From positions 4,960,001 through 5,024,000 of the forward strand of contig JAWHQI010000075.1 of the NCBI GenBank assembly GCA_033032865.1: a stretch of 64,000 nucleotides of DNA. The letters are read 5' to 3'. The notes below the pieces were generated by a model that saw nothing but the letters and a program-made list of their open reading frames with translations, did no database searches and was not told the origin of the DNA. The DNA is from Dactylorhiza incarnata (taxonomy: Eukaryota > Streptophyta > Magnoliopsida > Asparagales > Orchidaceae). Made by a program: the position numbers and the translations under genes. Positions within the stretch are counted from its first letter, which is position 1. Every line of letters begins with the position of its first letter. Shown piece by piece: positions 23,600 to 33,844 of this stretch.

Positions 23600-24224
23600 G
23601 AAACTAGGCAGGGGGAGATGTACTGAAGAAGCTCCTGTTTGTCAGGGGGAGATACTTTCCTTTTGACAGGGGGAGTTGCTCAAGCCTTAAGAACAAAAAC
23701 TATTGAATAAGCATGCTTGCAGTTCTATGAACAAGCTCCATTTGATGCAATTTTTGCTCTCAGGGGGAGATCTTCTATGAACTAGGCAAGGGAAGAAATC
23801 TGAAGAACCTCCAGTCTCAGGTGGAGATACTCTCAGGGGGAGATGCTTTCAGAAAGGGCAAGATGATTTATGAACAAGCTTCATATACAGCAAATTTAGA
23901 ATACAGCTTTTGATATAGAAGTTAGAGCAGATATCAAATTCAGAATATAAAGATACAGTTCAGACAATCAAGTCAGAAAGCAAGAACTCAGTTCAGAAAA
24001 GATCAGAATTCAAGAATTCAGAAAGAAAGAATTCAGAGAAAATCAAAGGTTCTGATTGTGTATTTCAATCAGTTTTATTTTCATTGAAATGTTACAAAGC
24101 TCAGAGTATTATTTATTTTATATCTGATGAAATATTTAAAATATATCAGATATATATATGCTCTGTTGTTTTTGTTTGTTTTCAATTTTTGTCAAATAGT
24201 GTCCTAACCCAAATAGGGGGAGAT
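23600..24224 (+). repeat. Repeated polypurine tracts before LTR E
   Basis: CAGGGGGAG or close variants recur near 23608, 23645, 23668, 23764, 23820 and 23836. The final AAATAGGGGGAGAT at 24211-24224 abuts the LTR. The spacing and flanking words resemble those of B's 3' region. Confidence 0.85.
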
Positions 24225-26022
24225 TGTTGGAACAACCCTATTACTGATTTGGGCTAGGATCACTATCTGCTGACTAGGATCAAGTTGACTCTAATGTATA
24301 GTCAATGGGTCAAGAGTTTAGGCTGTTAGAACTCAAGAAATCATTTCAAGTTCTGCGTTCGACAAACTCCATTCTGCGTTCGACAAACTACTTTATGCGT
24401 TCTACGAACGGCATGCTCTCTGCGTTCGACGAATGGCATTCTCTCTGCGTTCGACGAACGGCTTGCGTTCTGTGTTCGACGAACGGCTTGCGTTCTGCGT
24501 TCGACGAACGGCTTGTTCTCTGTGATCGATGAACGACATGCTTTCTGCGTTCGACGAATGGCTTGCGTTATGCGTTCGACGAACGGCTTACATTTTGCGT
24601 TCGACGAACGGCTTGCTTCGAGCTCATTTCAGCGGTCGACATAATCCAGCCACCTCAGCGGTCGACGATCTCGTCTCAGCGGTCGACGATCCCGTCTCAG
24701 CGGTTGACAAAATTTGCTCAGCTCAGCGCTCGACGATTTTGCTCAAGCTCAGCGGTCGACGAATCTATCCAGGCTCAGCGGTCGACGAATCATTCCGTTC
24801 GACGAACTCCAGTCTGTGTTCAACGAATCTTTATCAGATGCTCAGGTCGACGAAATTTGTTGAGATCGATGAAAATATCTCTACAGCAAATTCATTTCAG
24901 AAGATTATATTATTTATTCTCTGATCTCAGATCGACTTCAGCAACGGCTCTTTCTACCAGATAAGTAAGGATAATATATTTCCTTTTATTATTCCAAGAT
25001 TATAGCCATTGATATTTCATGAAAGGGACATATCCATGGAAAAGGAAAAAGGTAAACGGCGCGGGAGATTTTTGCAGTTTCAAAATATCTCTTCAGAATA
25101 TCATATTCCTTAATATAAGGGATTTGCAATTAATATCTGTCAGAGATTTTTCAAAAGAGAATAAGGAAGAAGATACAAAAGATTATCATCCTCAGTCTTC
25201 TCGACAAGAAGAAAAATATACAGAACATTATTACATACAACTGTACAGAAAAAAAGAAAAGGAGAGAAATACAGGAAGAACAAGAAGAACAAAAAGCTAA
25301 CAGATCTTCTTATTCCTTTAACAACATTCATTTTCTGAGAACATCTTCAACAATACTCTCTCAGTCTCTACTACAAGTTTGGATCTTCAAAAGAGCAACA
25401 ACAAACTAAAGAACTTGTTCTCTCAGTTTAATCAGCTACACAGGAAGATCATTCATTAAAAAGAAAGCTTCCAGACAATCTACTATCAACAATTTCCTAT
25501 CAGACAGGGAGCTTTTCAACATACATCCACTAGAGTCTTCTCTCAGCATCTTGACAGAGAAGAACATCTAAACCCCTCTCTATACCATCTTGTACAGGGT
25601 TAAAACTCCCTTCAAAATTTACCTCATTGGTGGCAAGACACCTGATCAAAAAATCTAGTTGGTTTTGAGCACCTGATCAAAAGCTCTGTGGTGTGTGGAC
25701 ACCTGAACAAAAACCCCTTGGTGATAGGGCACCTGATCAAAAACCTAGTGGATCCTACCAAGTTTGGTATAAGAGTAGACGTACCCAAGTTTATTGGGGA
25801 ACTACTATAAAAATCCTTGTGTCTTTGTGCCTGTGAATTTCTGTGTTGCTTGTGCTGTGCTGATTTTTTTATTTAGTTTTTATAAATCACTGTATACACA
25901 TATATATATATCACTATTTTAATTCCGCTATAAAACTAAGGGTAAAGTTTTAATACTATATTCATCCCCCCCCCCCCACCCCCCCCCTCTAGAGATAATT
26001 TAAGATCTAACCTCCACTTTCA
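24225..26022 (+). repeat. Element E right LTR
   Basis: This LTR of 1798 bp starts TGTTGGAACAACCC and ends CTCCACTTTCA. Its word array (24355-24860) has at least eight exact TTCGACGAA words. A TAATATAAGG box lies at 25111-25120. Four CACCTGATCAAA-type repeats lie at 25636-25745, and a C-rich run at 25966-25988. A perfect PBS follows directly, as if this were a 5' LTR. Confidence 0.9.
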
Positions 26023-26063
26023 ATTGGTATCAGAGGTTTCAACTGATATCAATTGGACTTTCA
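26023..26063 (+). other. PBS and leader relic beyond the LTR of E
   Basis: After the LTR end at 26022 come AT and TGGTATCAGAGG (26025-26036, perfect initiator-Met PBS), then leader sequence to ...GGACTTTCA (26063). The TSD follows immediately. The last bases ACTTTCA imitate the true LTR end (CACTTTCA), which could explain integrase using this false end. Confidence 0.8.
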
Positions 26064-26068
26064 CCTTC

Positions 26069-26796
26069 CCCTCGATTACGACTTCAACGTTTCTTACTTC
26101 TCCCTCCGCCTGAATGATAGTCCCGTTCTCAAGCACTAGGGATTTCCGGTCATCCGTGTTCATTTCAAGTTGCATTTTAGCAACGCCCTGCAGTGCAAGG
26201 ACGTTGCGGGATGAACCGGAGTCACACAAGGCAGCTGTTTCAACATTATTTATGGAGCATGTTATTACCAACTCACTTGGGTTACCTACTGCCGCATCGG
26301 TGAGACTCTTCACTTGATTGATTGGATTCTTTTCAGTGTTGCTGGGAAGGGTCCCTTGAGAACGCTCGGTCAGCAGTTGAGCCAATTGGCCCAATTGCGT
26401 CTCCAAGCTTCGCATGGACGCGGTTTGGCTAGCCATATTAGAGTTAGCGGCCTGCATGAATCTCTCCATCATTTCTTCCAGATTGCTCTTCTTGAGGGCT
26501 GGGGCATTTTGTGTATAACCAGGTTGTGGTGGCCGCGGTTGGCTCCCGGAGGCTTGAGCATCGAATTGATGCGAGCCTCCTTGCCATTGTTGGCCAGGAA
26601 AGTTTTGTTTCCACGAGAAGTTTGGGTGATTCCTCACACCCGGGTTATAAGCATTATTAAAAGGTGCTCCACGATTTTGATCATTCATATAATTTATGCT
26701 TTCATCATAAGATACTTCGGTAGGTTGCTCACCTATGGGACACTCATATGCATGATGCCCCGGGCTTCCACAACCTTGACATGAGATGACCATCAC
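26069..26796 (-). pseudogene. Element D nucleocapsid knuckle and protease start
   Basis: The minus strand encodes a CCHC knuckle (CQGCGSPGHHAYEC), a Gln/Pro/Gly-rich linker, a helical stretch (NLEEMMERFMQAANSN) and the protease start with ALCDSGSSRNVLA. The usual Athila signature is DLGAS; DSGSS keeps the catalytic Asp. The segment runs into the E insertion. It is one base out of frame with the gag ORF upstream (overlap 26793-26796). Confidence 0.85.
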
Positions 26797-27736
26797 TGGG
26801 CAGGAGGAAGGATGGGCTTCTTAAGTAGCATGAAATTTTCATAGGGTGCTGATGCCATCTCAGCAGATGCACCAGGTGTGCTCACCTCAAAGAGTCCCCG
26901 AGCATTCCTTGGGGCATTCTTTCCAGCAGTCCAAAATGAACTATGAATGGCAGTGTCCTGGAGAATCCGCAATGCGTCTTCGGGGGTATGGTTCATCAGA
27001 GTTCCGCCAGCCGCTGCATCAATCATGGCCCTATAATTGGGCTCGATTGCAAAGTAGAAATTTTCCACTAGGCTCCACGGTTGCAGCTCATGCTGGGGGC
27101 ATTTCCGTAGAAGTTCCATGAACCTTTCCCATGCCTCTGCGAGAGTCTCCTGATCATGTTGTCGGAAGGTAGCGATTTGTCTCCTCAAGTTCACAACCTT
27201 GTCAACTGGGTGGAACTTTGTCAGAAATTTCGTTTGCAGAGCATCCCAAGTGGTGGTTGTACCAGGCGGTAACGTGTGAAGCCATGCTTTCGCCTTGTCT
27301 CGGAGGGAGAATGGAAACAGCCTGAGTTTCACCGTCTCATCAGCGATCCCAGCATACCGAAATGTTCCGTAAATTTCTGCGAATTCCGCCAAGTGAAGAT
27401 GGGGATCTTCACTGACTAATCCAGAGAATTGGGCCTGGTTGCGGATCATATTCAGGATGGCCGGCTTTATCGCAAAATTGTTGTTCGTGATGGTCGGGCT
27501 AAGTCCAGGGTACACACTCCCAATAGTGGGCGTAGTGTAGTCTCTCATGGTCCTGGGTCTCGGCCCAGCCACTTCATTCTCATCGGCTGCCTGACCGGAG
27601 GCTGGTGTATTTCCCTCCCCGTGATTGATCTGATTTCCATTGGCATCCATGGTTGCAGCAGCACGGAGACGCGCCCGTAGGGTACGCTCTATTTCAGGGT
27701 CAAATGCTGCAACATCGTCGGGGTCTCGTCTCTGCA
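26793..27736 (-). pseudogene. Element D gag (Retrotrans_gag type)
   Basis: The start MQRRDPDDVAAFDPEIER at about 27736 follows the PBS by 80 bp; the open frame extends upstream into the LTR but is not needed. The region has the Athila-type gag signatures RTMRDYTTP and FAIKPAILNMIRNQAQF, followed by the gag core FPFSLRDKAKAWLHTLPPG.TTWDALQTKFLTKFHP. The core continues to LVENFYFAIEPNYRAMIDAAAGG. The frame is open for about 314 codons and is the best-preserved gag in the window. It ends with a one-base shift before the zinc knuckle. It would form the capsid of D; pol would have to come from elsewhere. Confidence 0.9.
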
Positions 27737-27816
27737 TACACACACCGAAAACAATAGAAATAAAAATAACTCCTTTAACTATTAACTCAAACACCGAAAT
27801 CAAACTACGCCTGCAT

Positions 27817-27834
27817 TCCCCGGCAACGGTGCCA
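27817..27834 (-). other. Element D primer-binding site (tRNA-Asp)
   Basis: Minus reads TGGCACCGTTGCCGGGGA, which matches the tRNA-Asp 3' complement TGGCGCCGTTGCCGGGGA at 17 of 18 positions. It lies six bases inside the LTR edge. tRNA-Asp priming is typical of Athila elements. Confidence 0.9.
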
Positions 27835-27840
27835 AAAACT

Positions 27841-29291
27841 TGATGCGGTTTCGGCAAGTGCACCGGTCGCGCAAGTAATAAAGTTGGGAATACGTCCCCG
27901 AATATCATCTCTCAAGGAATGCGCGTGGATTGTTTGATTCTTCGAATTGAGAAAATAATTACTAAAGTATATTAAAAGGAAAAAATGGGCCTTTGATTTT
28001 GGTTTCCTAAATCACTAAGCAGAAATAAAATGCGGGTCAAAACTCCGCTTCGCAAGGCGGGATGGATGCAACGGCTGCGATGCCATGCTTCGGTGAGCGG
28101 GTGAACGAGAAGGTTGGCGGATTACGACGCTCCTCAAATCTCATGAACCACAAAGGATCTCAAAAACATGAAATCACATTAACTAAAACACATTGTTCAT
28201 GATCATCATCCATAATAACAAACATATCTAAGAAAACTATGAAGCAAGCAAAGGGGAAAAGAGGAAACCGAAGCTCGAAGACTATGCTGAAGATTCTCGG
28301 CCGGAATCGACGGGTTGTCAAGCCACGTTCGTGCTCGGTCTTCAGTTGCGTCCGGGGTCCGGAGGAGCTGTCACCTTCCTCTACTTATACCCGTCTTCTT
28401 CTTGGTCTAGCTTGAGGGCACTCTTGTTCTACAGCTTGAATGCAGCGGAAGCTCTCCGTCTATGGCGTTCTTGAGCTCGAGGATGATGGAGGAGGCCAAG
28501 GAGGGAGTTTTGGTGGAAGAGTTGCAAGCCGAAGGTCACCGGAGCTCCTCCTAGGTTGAAAGGTGGTGGAGCGGCGAAACTGGGCGAAAATGGCGGGCTC
28601 TGAAGCTTTTCCCATGGGGGATTCCTTCTTCCAGCAGATTTCCTGGCTAAAATACAGATATGTCATAAATTTAGTCATGCACGGGCGAACGCACGACCGT
28701 GTGTTGCCCGTACGTTATTTAATGAATAAATTGGCTTGAGGAAGAAGCAGCAGTGCCCGTGCGATTTACTCACGCACGGGTGAATCCGCCCGTGCGCAAA
28801 AATGTACGAACAAATTTAGATTGGTTGAAAAACAGATGAAACAGGAGACCGTGCGTTTGCTTCACGCACGGGCCGCCCGTGCGTACAAACACACGACCAA
28901 ATTCAGATCACCGGTTTTCCTCCCCAGATGAAGGCGCACGACCACAGTCGTCTGTGCGTCAAGAAAAATGCACGATCGTGCGATACAAATAAACATGATT
29001 TCTGGGGTAAAATGGGGTGATCCAACTACCTGTACGAACAGCAATCCAACTGAGAATACACCTCCAACACCAATCAGACAGAGAAAAAGGATTGGGGAGC
29101 ACCATGTGCTTACCCCCAATATCATGGAGCGCAAATGCACACCAAACGGGCTTAAAAGGAGCACAAAGCACACAAGTGCGCATGAATGAGCATAAGAGAA
29201 ATAGATGCAATAATAGCTCGAAAATGATGCACAAGAGAGTGAAAACTAGCACGTATGAGTCCATCAAAGTGTATATAAATGGGACTCATCA
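27841..29291 (-). repeat. Element D 5' LTR
   Basis: This LTR of 1451 bp is paired with 17423-18876. The word array (28675-28985) is upstream of a candidate TATA box (minus GTATAAGTAG, 28381-28390) in the direction of transcription. The outer end GGGACTCATCA is followed by the AGACC TSD. Confidence 0.88.
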
Positions 29292-29296
29292 AGACC

Positions 29297-30942
29297 CGCA
29301 AGTCCCGTGCCTACAGCCTAGGCCCGCAAGCCCCCACTGCACCCGAGCCCTCAAGCTTGACAAGATCAGACACGCAAGTCCACTACCCTGGCCCTCAATC
29401 CTCACAGCTCTCCATCCCGCAATCTAGACAGTGTCGGACCCGCAAGTCCACTGCCCTGGCCCTCAAGCCTCATAGCTCTCCATCCCACAAGCTAGATGGT
29501 GTCGGACCCGCAAGTCCACTGCCCTGGCCCTCAAGCCTCACATCTCTCTAGCCCTCAAGCTAGACAATAGGCCCGCAAGCCTTTACAAGAAATACAGTGA
29601 TAAAAGACTATTACTTCTGCCGGATGAAGATCGGCAACTTTAGCCTGTTGAAGATCGGCTTCTTAAGGTTGAAGAAGATGCTTTTGAATCAGATCTTGAG
29701 CGCACAGTTCTTCTTCAATCTTTTCTTAGCCTGATGAGGATTGACTTCTTAACAGTCGATGGAGATGACTGCTTCTTCTTTTTCTCTTTCTTTCTTGCGC
29801 CGCTTGTACTGTTCTATTCGATGTATGCGCAAGTTCTTTCTTGATGATTACCATATTTAGGGAGACCTCTTATCTCTTTTATAAGACTGTGAGGCTCTCA
29901 ACGGTCTTCTGAAAAATATTCCTTAAGTGCCAGACGCTCCATTCCTTAAGAGCACGTGTTGATTGATGACAGCATTAATTGCTGATAGACAATCAAGCGA
30001 TGGCATTAAATGCTGACAGCGTCCGCAACTTTTGAATCTGTCTCGACGATATTTCTAATGTTATGACGACATGGACAACATCTTGACGACAGGACTTTGT
30101 CGATTCTTTGAACTTAGGTAGACCTTCAAATCTTCTTGCTTCTGCCTCTGAAGTAGGTATCTTGACGATACGAGACATTCTGGCGATTCTGCATATACGG
30201 CGATATGCTATCTTTAATTGTGTCGTTGAGATCTTTTTTCTTGCTCTCTGTCGTAATCATGTTGTTCTCTCGACGACATGAGTCATGTCGACAGATCATA
30301 CTTTAGTAACTGCTTGACTTCAGCTGTTCTTCTATAGTCTTCTCGATGACATGCCTTCTTTATGACAATGTCCTACGTCATCAGTCATACTTAGCCTTTT
30401 CAGCGACAAGGCTTCTTAGTTGATGTCGACGATGCTGCATATTCTTGACAACATTTCTTCCTTTGTCTTCATTCTTCTCTGTGTTCAACGAATGGCAATC
30501 TTTGTTTGACGAACTCGCCAAGTCACAGCGTTCGACGAACTCGCCAAGTCTCAGTGGTCGTCGATCTTCCTTCTGAGTTTGACGATCTTGCTTCTGCGTT
30601 CGACGAATACGCCAAGTCTCAGCGGTCGTCGATCTTCCTTCTGAGTTCGATGAACGGCATTCTGCGTTCGATGAACACGCCAAGTCTCAGCGGTCGATGA
30701 TCTTCCTTCTGCGTTCGACGAACGGCATTCTGCGTTCGACGAACTCGCCTAGTCTCAGCTTTTTCTTTGCCCATCATTATGACAACAAGCATACTTTGTC
30801 GGCGACATCTCCTTCTTCTCGATGATATAGTACTTTAACTTCCTAAGATTATCAGCTAGAGAAGTGATCAAATACAAAGGTGAAGTTTCCTTGACTTGAT
30901 AACTTCTTCAAATCAGGAATCATGTGGTCAAGATTCCCAACA
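29297..30942 (-). repeat. Element C 5' LTR, outer piece
   Basis: The LTR continues from 17422 after D. It has a block of GGCCC(T/G)CAAGCC and CGGACCCGCAAGTCCACTGCC short repeats (29297-29580), a candidate TATA box (minus TTATAAAAG, 29876-29884) and a CGACGA-rich stretch (30040-30480). A GTTCGACGAAC/GGTCGTCGATC word array follows (30486-30760). The outer end is GATTCCCAACA (minus start TGTTGGGAATC). The complete LTR would be about 2.0 kb. Confidence 0.85.
30486..30760 (-). repeat. TTCGACGAA word array in LTR C
   Basis: Repeats of about 55-60 bp combine CGTTCGACGAAC(T/G), CGCCAAGTCTCAGCGGTCGTCGATC and TTCCTTCTG. They are the same words as in B and E but sit in a different LTR backbone. The array is about 600 bp upstream of the TATA candidate on minus. 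Confidence 0.82.
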
Positions 30943-30945
30943 TCA

Positions 30946-31580
30946 TGCCCCAAGGATTGCTACCTCTTGCCTAGAATTGACGCGCTGGTTGATTCAGCCG
31001 TCGATTTCTCTATGATGTCTTTTTTAGATGCTTTTTTAGGTTATCATCAGATCCGTATGCCCCCCCCCCCCCCCCCCCGACATCAAGGATGTCTGCTTCA
31101 TCACAGGGGATGGGTGTTATTGCTATAAAATGATGCCCTTTGGGCTAAAAAATGCAGGGGTAATGTATCAACGGATGATGGATAGGGTCTTCTGAGAACA
31201 GAAAGGAAGGAACCTGGAGGTCTATGTAGATGACCTCATGATCAAAAGCCGGGACCTCGAATCCCACCTCTCGGACCTCGAAGAGACTTTTGGGACTTTG
31301 CGGAAGTACAAAATGAAACTCAATCCTCAGAAGTGTGTCTTCGGGGCTAGCCGGGGGAATTTCCTAGGTCACTTGCTCACCCCAGTAGGGGTGGATCCTA
31401 ATCCAGATAAAGTCAAGGACATCATTGAACTGGGATCACCAAGAAATGCCAAGGAGGTTCAGCGCCTCACGGGGAAGTTGGTCGGGCTCAGTAGATTTCT
31501 CTCCCGGGCGGGAGAGAAGTGTGCACCCTTCTTCAAGGTGCTGAGAGGGAATCAAAAATTTGAATGTATCTCAGAGTGTT
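30946..31580 (+). pseudogene. Element F reverse transcriptase
   Basis: The sequence starts at CPKD.Y.LPRIDALVD, a central RT motif, because the upstream part lies beyond element C. MSFLDAFLGYHQI, the catalytic VYVDDLMIKS (about 31219-31250) and LNPQKCVFG with FLGHLLT are visible. Lesions are a C run of 19 (31060-31078) in the middle of the domain, a frameshift near 31120, and a TGA at about 31192 before the YVDD box. The domain is therefore dead. Confidence 0.88.
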
Positions 31581-31581
31581 A

Positions 31582-32035
31582 GGAAGCTTTCCAAGCATTG
31601 AAGGGGCAGCTCACTCAGGTCCCTCTGCTCCAGGGGCTAAGTCAGGGGGAGGACCTATCCTTATACCTGGGGGTAGGATTCGAGGCAGTAAGTTCAGTGC
31701 TGATCCGGGAAGAAGAAAGAAGGCAACTTCCAATCTACTACGTCAGCCGAGTGCTGAGGAAGGCGGAGTTCCAGTACCCCATCCTTGAGAAGTTGGCATT
31801 CTCCTTGGTAGTGTCAGCCCGAAAGCTCCGGCCTTATTTCCAAGCACATTCAATCAAGGTGGTGACCGACCACCCCCTTCGCAACATCATGGAAGGGGTA
31901 GAGCACTCGGGAAGGTTAGCCAAGTGGTCCGTGGAACTGAGCGAGTTTGATATCTCGTTTGTACCCAGGCTATCAGTAAAGGCACAGGCGGTGACAAATT
32001 TCCTGGCGGACTACGTGACCGAGGTGGAGGAGTAG
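31582..32035 (+). pseudogene. Element F RNase H (first copy)
   Basis: This is a gypsy RNase H-like domain: YLGVGFEAVSSVLIREE, PIYYVSRVLRKAEFQYP, LEKLAFSLVVSARKLRPYF and VVTDHPLRNI. The usual catalytic first Asp in the YL.VS..A start is not evident; Tat elements are known to have a degenerate first RNase H beside an archaeal-type one. A TAG at about 31579 separates it from RT, and a TAG at 32033 ends it before the second RNase H. Confidence 0.82.
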
Positions 32036-32047
32036 GAGGCGCCCCGC

Positions 32048-32560
32048 TTGGAGGCTTGGAAGATGCTAGTGGATGGGGCATTAAGGAAGCACTCCTTTGG
32101 AGGAGGAGTTATCCTAGTGAGCACCCAAGGGACAAGGATTGAGCAGGCCATGAGCATTCATTTCCCAATTACCAACAACCAGGCTGAGTACGAGGCGGTG
32201 ATAGACGGTCTGCGGCTGGCCCGGGAGTTCGGTGTGCAAGACGTGGAGGTCTCAATGAACTTCATGGTGGTGGCGTGTCAGATCAGGGGCGAGTTTGAGG
32301 CAAAGGAGCCAACCCTCCATCATTACCTGGAGAAGGTCAAGGGGGTCATCGGGCAGTTCCGCACTTTCTCCATCAAGCATGTGCCAAGGGAGGAGAGCAC
32401 CCCGGCAGACCTTCTAGCCACGTTTGGTCCCCGAGTAGGAGGGACGGTGTCGGAACTCTTCCGACCATCCATCGAGGAAGGAGAACTGATGGAGATAGAC
32501 CAGCAAGAGTCGTGGATGAGTCCCATCATCACCTTCCTAACATCGGGAAGTTCCCCGAAG
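32048..32560 (+). pseudogene. Element F second RNase H (archaeal type, aRNH)
   Basis: The region reads LVDGALRK..FGGGVILVS with the first Asp, NNQAEYEAVIDGLRLA with the Glu, and HVPREESTPADLLATFG with the last Asp. The third conserved acidic position, normally SDSQLVV, is SMNFMVV here, so the Asp is lost. It is frame-separated from the first RNase H by one stop. aRNH acquisition is a mark of Tat elements. In an intact element it would remove the RNA strand of the hybrid. Confidence 0.85.
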
Positions 32561-33763
32561 GGAGGTGGACAAGCGACGACTCAGGTACAAATCCGATTAT
32601 TATTCCATGCATGCAGGTGTGTTGTATCGTAAGACCCTCTCGGGACTCCTCGCCCATTGTGTAATAGAGGGGGAGGTCCCAAGGGTCTTGGAGGAGATCC
32701 ACTCGGGGGAGTGTGGCAGCCACTCGGGGAGTAGGACGTTGGAAGGAAGGGAGCTGAGGCAAGGTTATTTCTGGCCCACCCTCAGCAAGGATGTGGTGGA
32801 GTTCACAAAGAAGTGCCCCAAGTGTCAGCTCTATGCTCCACTCCAGCTTCTCCCAGCTCAGAGGCTCCGGACCATCACATCTCTGTGGCCCTTCGTGATA
32901 TGGGGGATAGATTTGGTTGGTCCCATACCCTAGGCAAGTGGTCAGAGAAGGCTCCTGCTGGTAATGATCGACTACTTCTCCAAGTGGCTGGAGGTGAAGT
33001 CGCTGACCAAGGTAACATCCCAAGTAGTGAGAAATTTTGTATGGGGTGAATAATTTGTAGGCACGGACTCCCACTGGCCATAGTGACAGACAATGGGCCG
33101 CAGTTTGCCAGTGACGAGTTCCTCAGCTTCTGTACCCAGCTCAGCATAGATCTTTGGTTTACGTCGGTCCACCAGCCGATGAGTAATGGGCAGGTGGGGG
33201 CAGTAAACAAAATAATTGTGAATTTGCTCAAAAAGAAGGTCGAGAACCTCAGGGGCAACTGGGTAGAGCAGCTGCCCTCGGTCCTCTGGGCCTTGAGAAC
33301 TACTCCGAACATGGCCACTGGGGAGACCCCTTTCAAACTCTCTCATGGGTCTGAGGTCGTACTTCCTATAGAATTCGAGGTGAAGTCTCCTTGGGTAGTC
33401 GTCGCGGGGGAAGGTGATGACGAGTGGCGGGTGGAGAATGAAGAGGAGAAAAGGTTATCCTTGGACCTGGTGGAGGAACTCCGGGATCTCGCCACCATTC
33501 AGCAGGAAGAGGTCAAGAGGCGGATTGCCAGATACTTTGACCAGCATATCAGAGTAAAACAGTTCGAGAAAGGGGACTTGGTCCTGAAGAAGGTCGATGC
33601 GGCTGGGAGAGGAGTCGCGATAGGTAAGCTTGATCCCAATTGGTATGGGCCTTACATTGTAAGCAAAGTACTCAAGTCGGGAGGGTACCAGCTCCAAAAT
33701 GTGGAAGGGATACCTCTCGGCCGAGCTCGAAGTGGGGATGATTTAAAACGTTTCTACCCTTGA
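32561..33763 (+). pseudogene. Element F integrase, catalytic Glu lost
   Basis: The zinc-binding HHCC is visible (IHSGECGSHSG and KKCPKCQ), followed by WGIDLVGP with the first Asp (about 32905-32930). A TAG ends this frame at 32931. The downstream core resumes in other frames with DYFSKWLEVKSLT and VTDNGPQF, which holds the second Asp. The third block is SNGQVGAVNK, where the usual residue after GQV is Glu; Gly replaces it. The C-terminal GPYIVSKVLKSGGYQL and LKRFYP block ends at 33763 without a chromodomain. The overall length is normal for the family. Confidence 0.88.
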
Positions 33764-33844
33764 AGTTTTCAGGGTTTGATTGATTTTGCGTTTCATAAGT
33801 ATGATTGATTTTATCTACTCTCTTTTTTTTAACCATGGAACCTG

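Larger units (their letters stand above)
21335..26063 (+). mobile_element. Element E: scrambled Sirevirus-like copy with overshooting right end
   Basis: E is flanked by perfect CCTTC repeats (21330-21334 and 26064-26068), and removing E plus one repeat restores D's protease frame locally. Its content is an LTR start (+), an inverted LTR start, inverted 3' non-coding and gag sequence, then forward RNase H, polypurine repeats and a full forward LTR (24225-26022). The right end is 41 bp beyond the LTR and includes a perfect PBS. All of PR, integrase and RT is missing. The unit was probably already rearranged when it inserted, because one TSD brackets the whole structure. Confidence 0.8.
17423..29291 (-). 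mobile_element. Element D: Athila-like Ty3/gypsy, gag/protease only
   Basis: LTRs TGATGCGGTTTC...GGGACTCATCA lie at 17423-18876 and 27841-29291, flanked by perfect TSDs AGACC (17418-17422 and 29292-29296). The PBS beside the right LTR matches tRNA-Asp, which fixes the minus orientation. Coding content is gag, zinc knuckle and protease only (27736-26069 and 21329-20628); there is no RT, RNase H or integrase anywhere between the LTRs. Without the inserted element E, D is about 7.1 kb. It fits a non-autonomous Athila-group derivative that would depend on pol supplied in trans. Confidence 0.88.
1387..30942 (-). mobile_element. Element C: Sirevirus-like Copia on minus, split by A, B and D
   Basis: C survives as three pieces on the minus strand: 5' LTR (29297-30942 and 17058-17422), PBS, gag and protease/integrase (13136-17003), and RT/RNase H plus 3' region (1387-3177). 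Its LTR runs from TGTTAGTAATGG to GATTCCCAACA on the + strand and ends at 30942. Immediately to the right, gypsy reverse transcriptase of F begins, so C sits inside F. The expected TSD is TCATG at 30943-30947, but its partner lies outside the window. The lineage call rests on the initiator-Met PBS, two CCHC knuckles in a long gag, and repeated GGGGGAG tracts before the 3' LTR. Nested intervals are listed separately. Confidence 0.8.
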
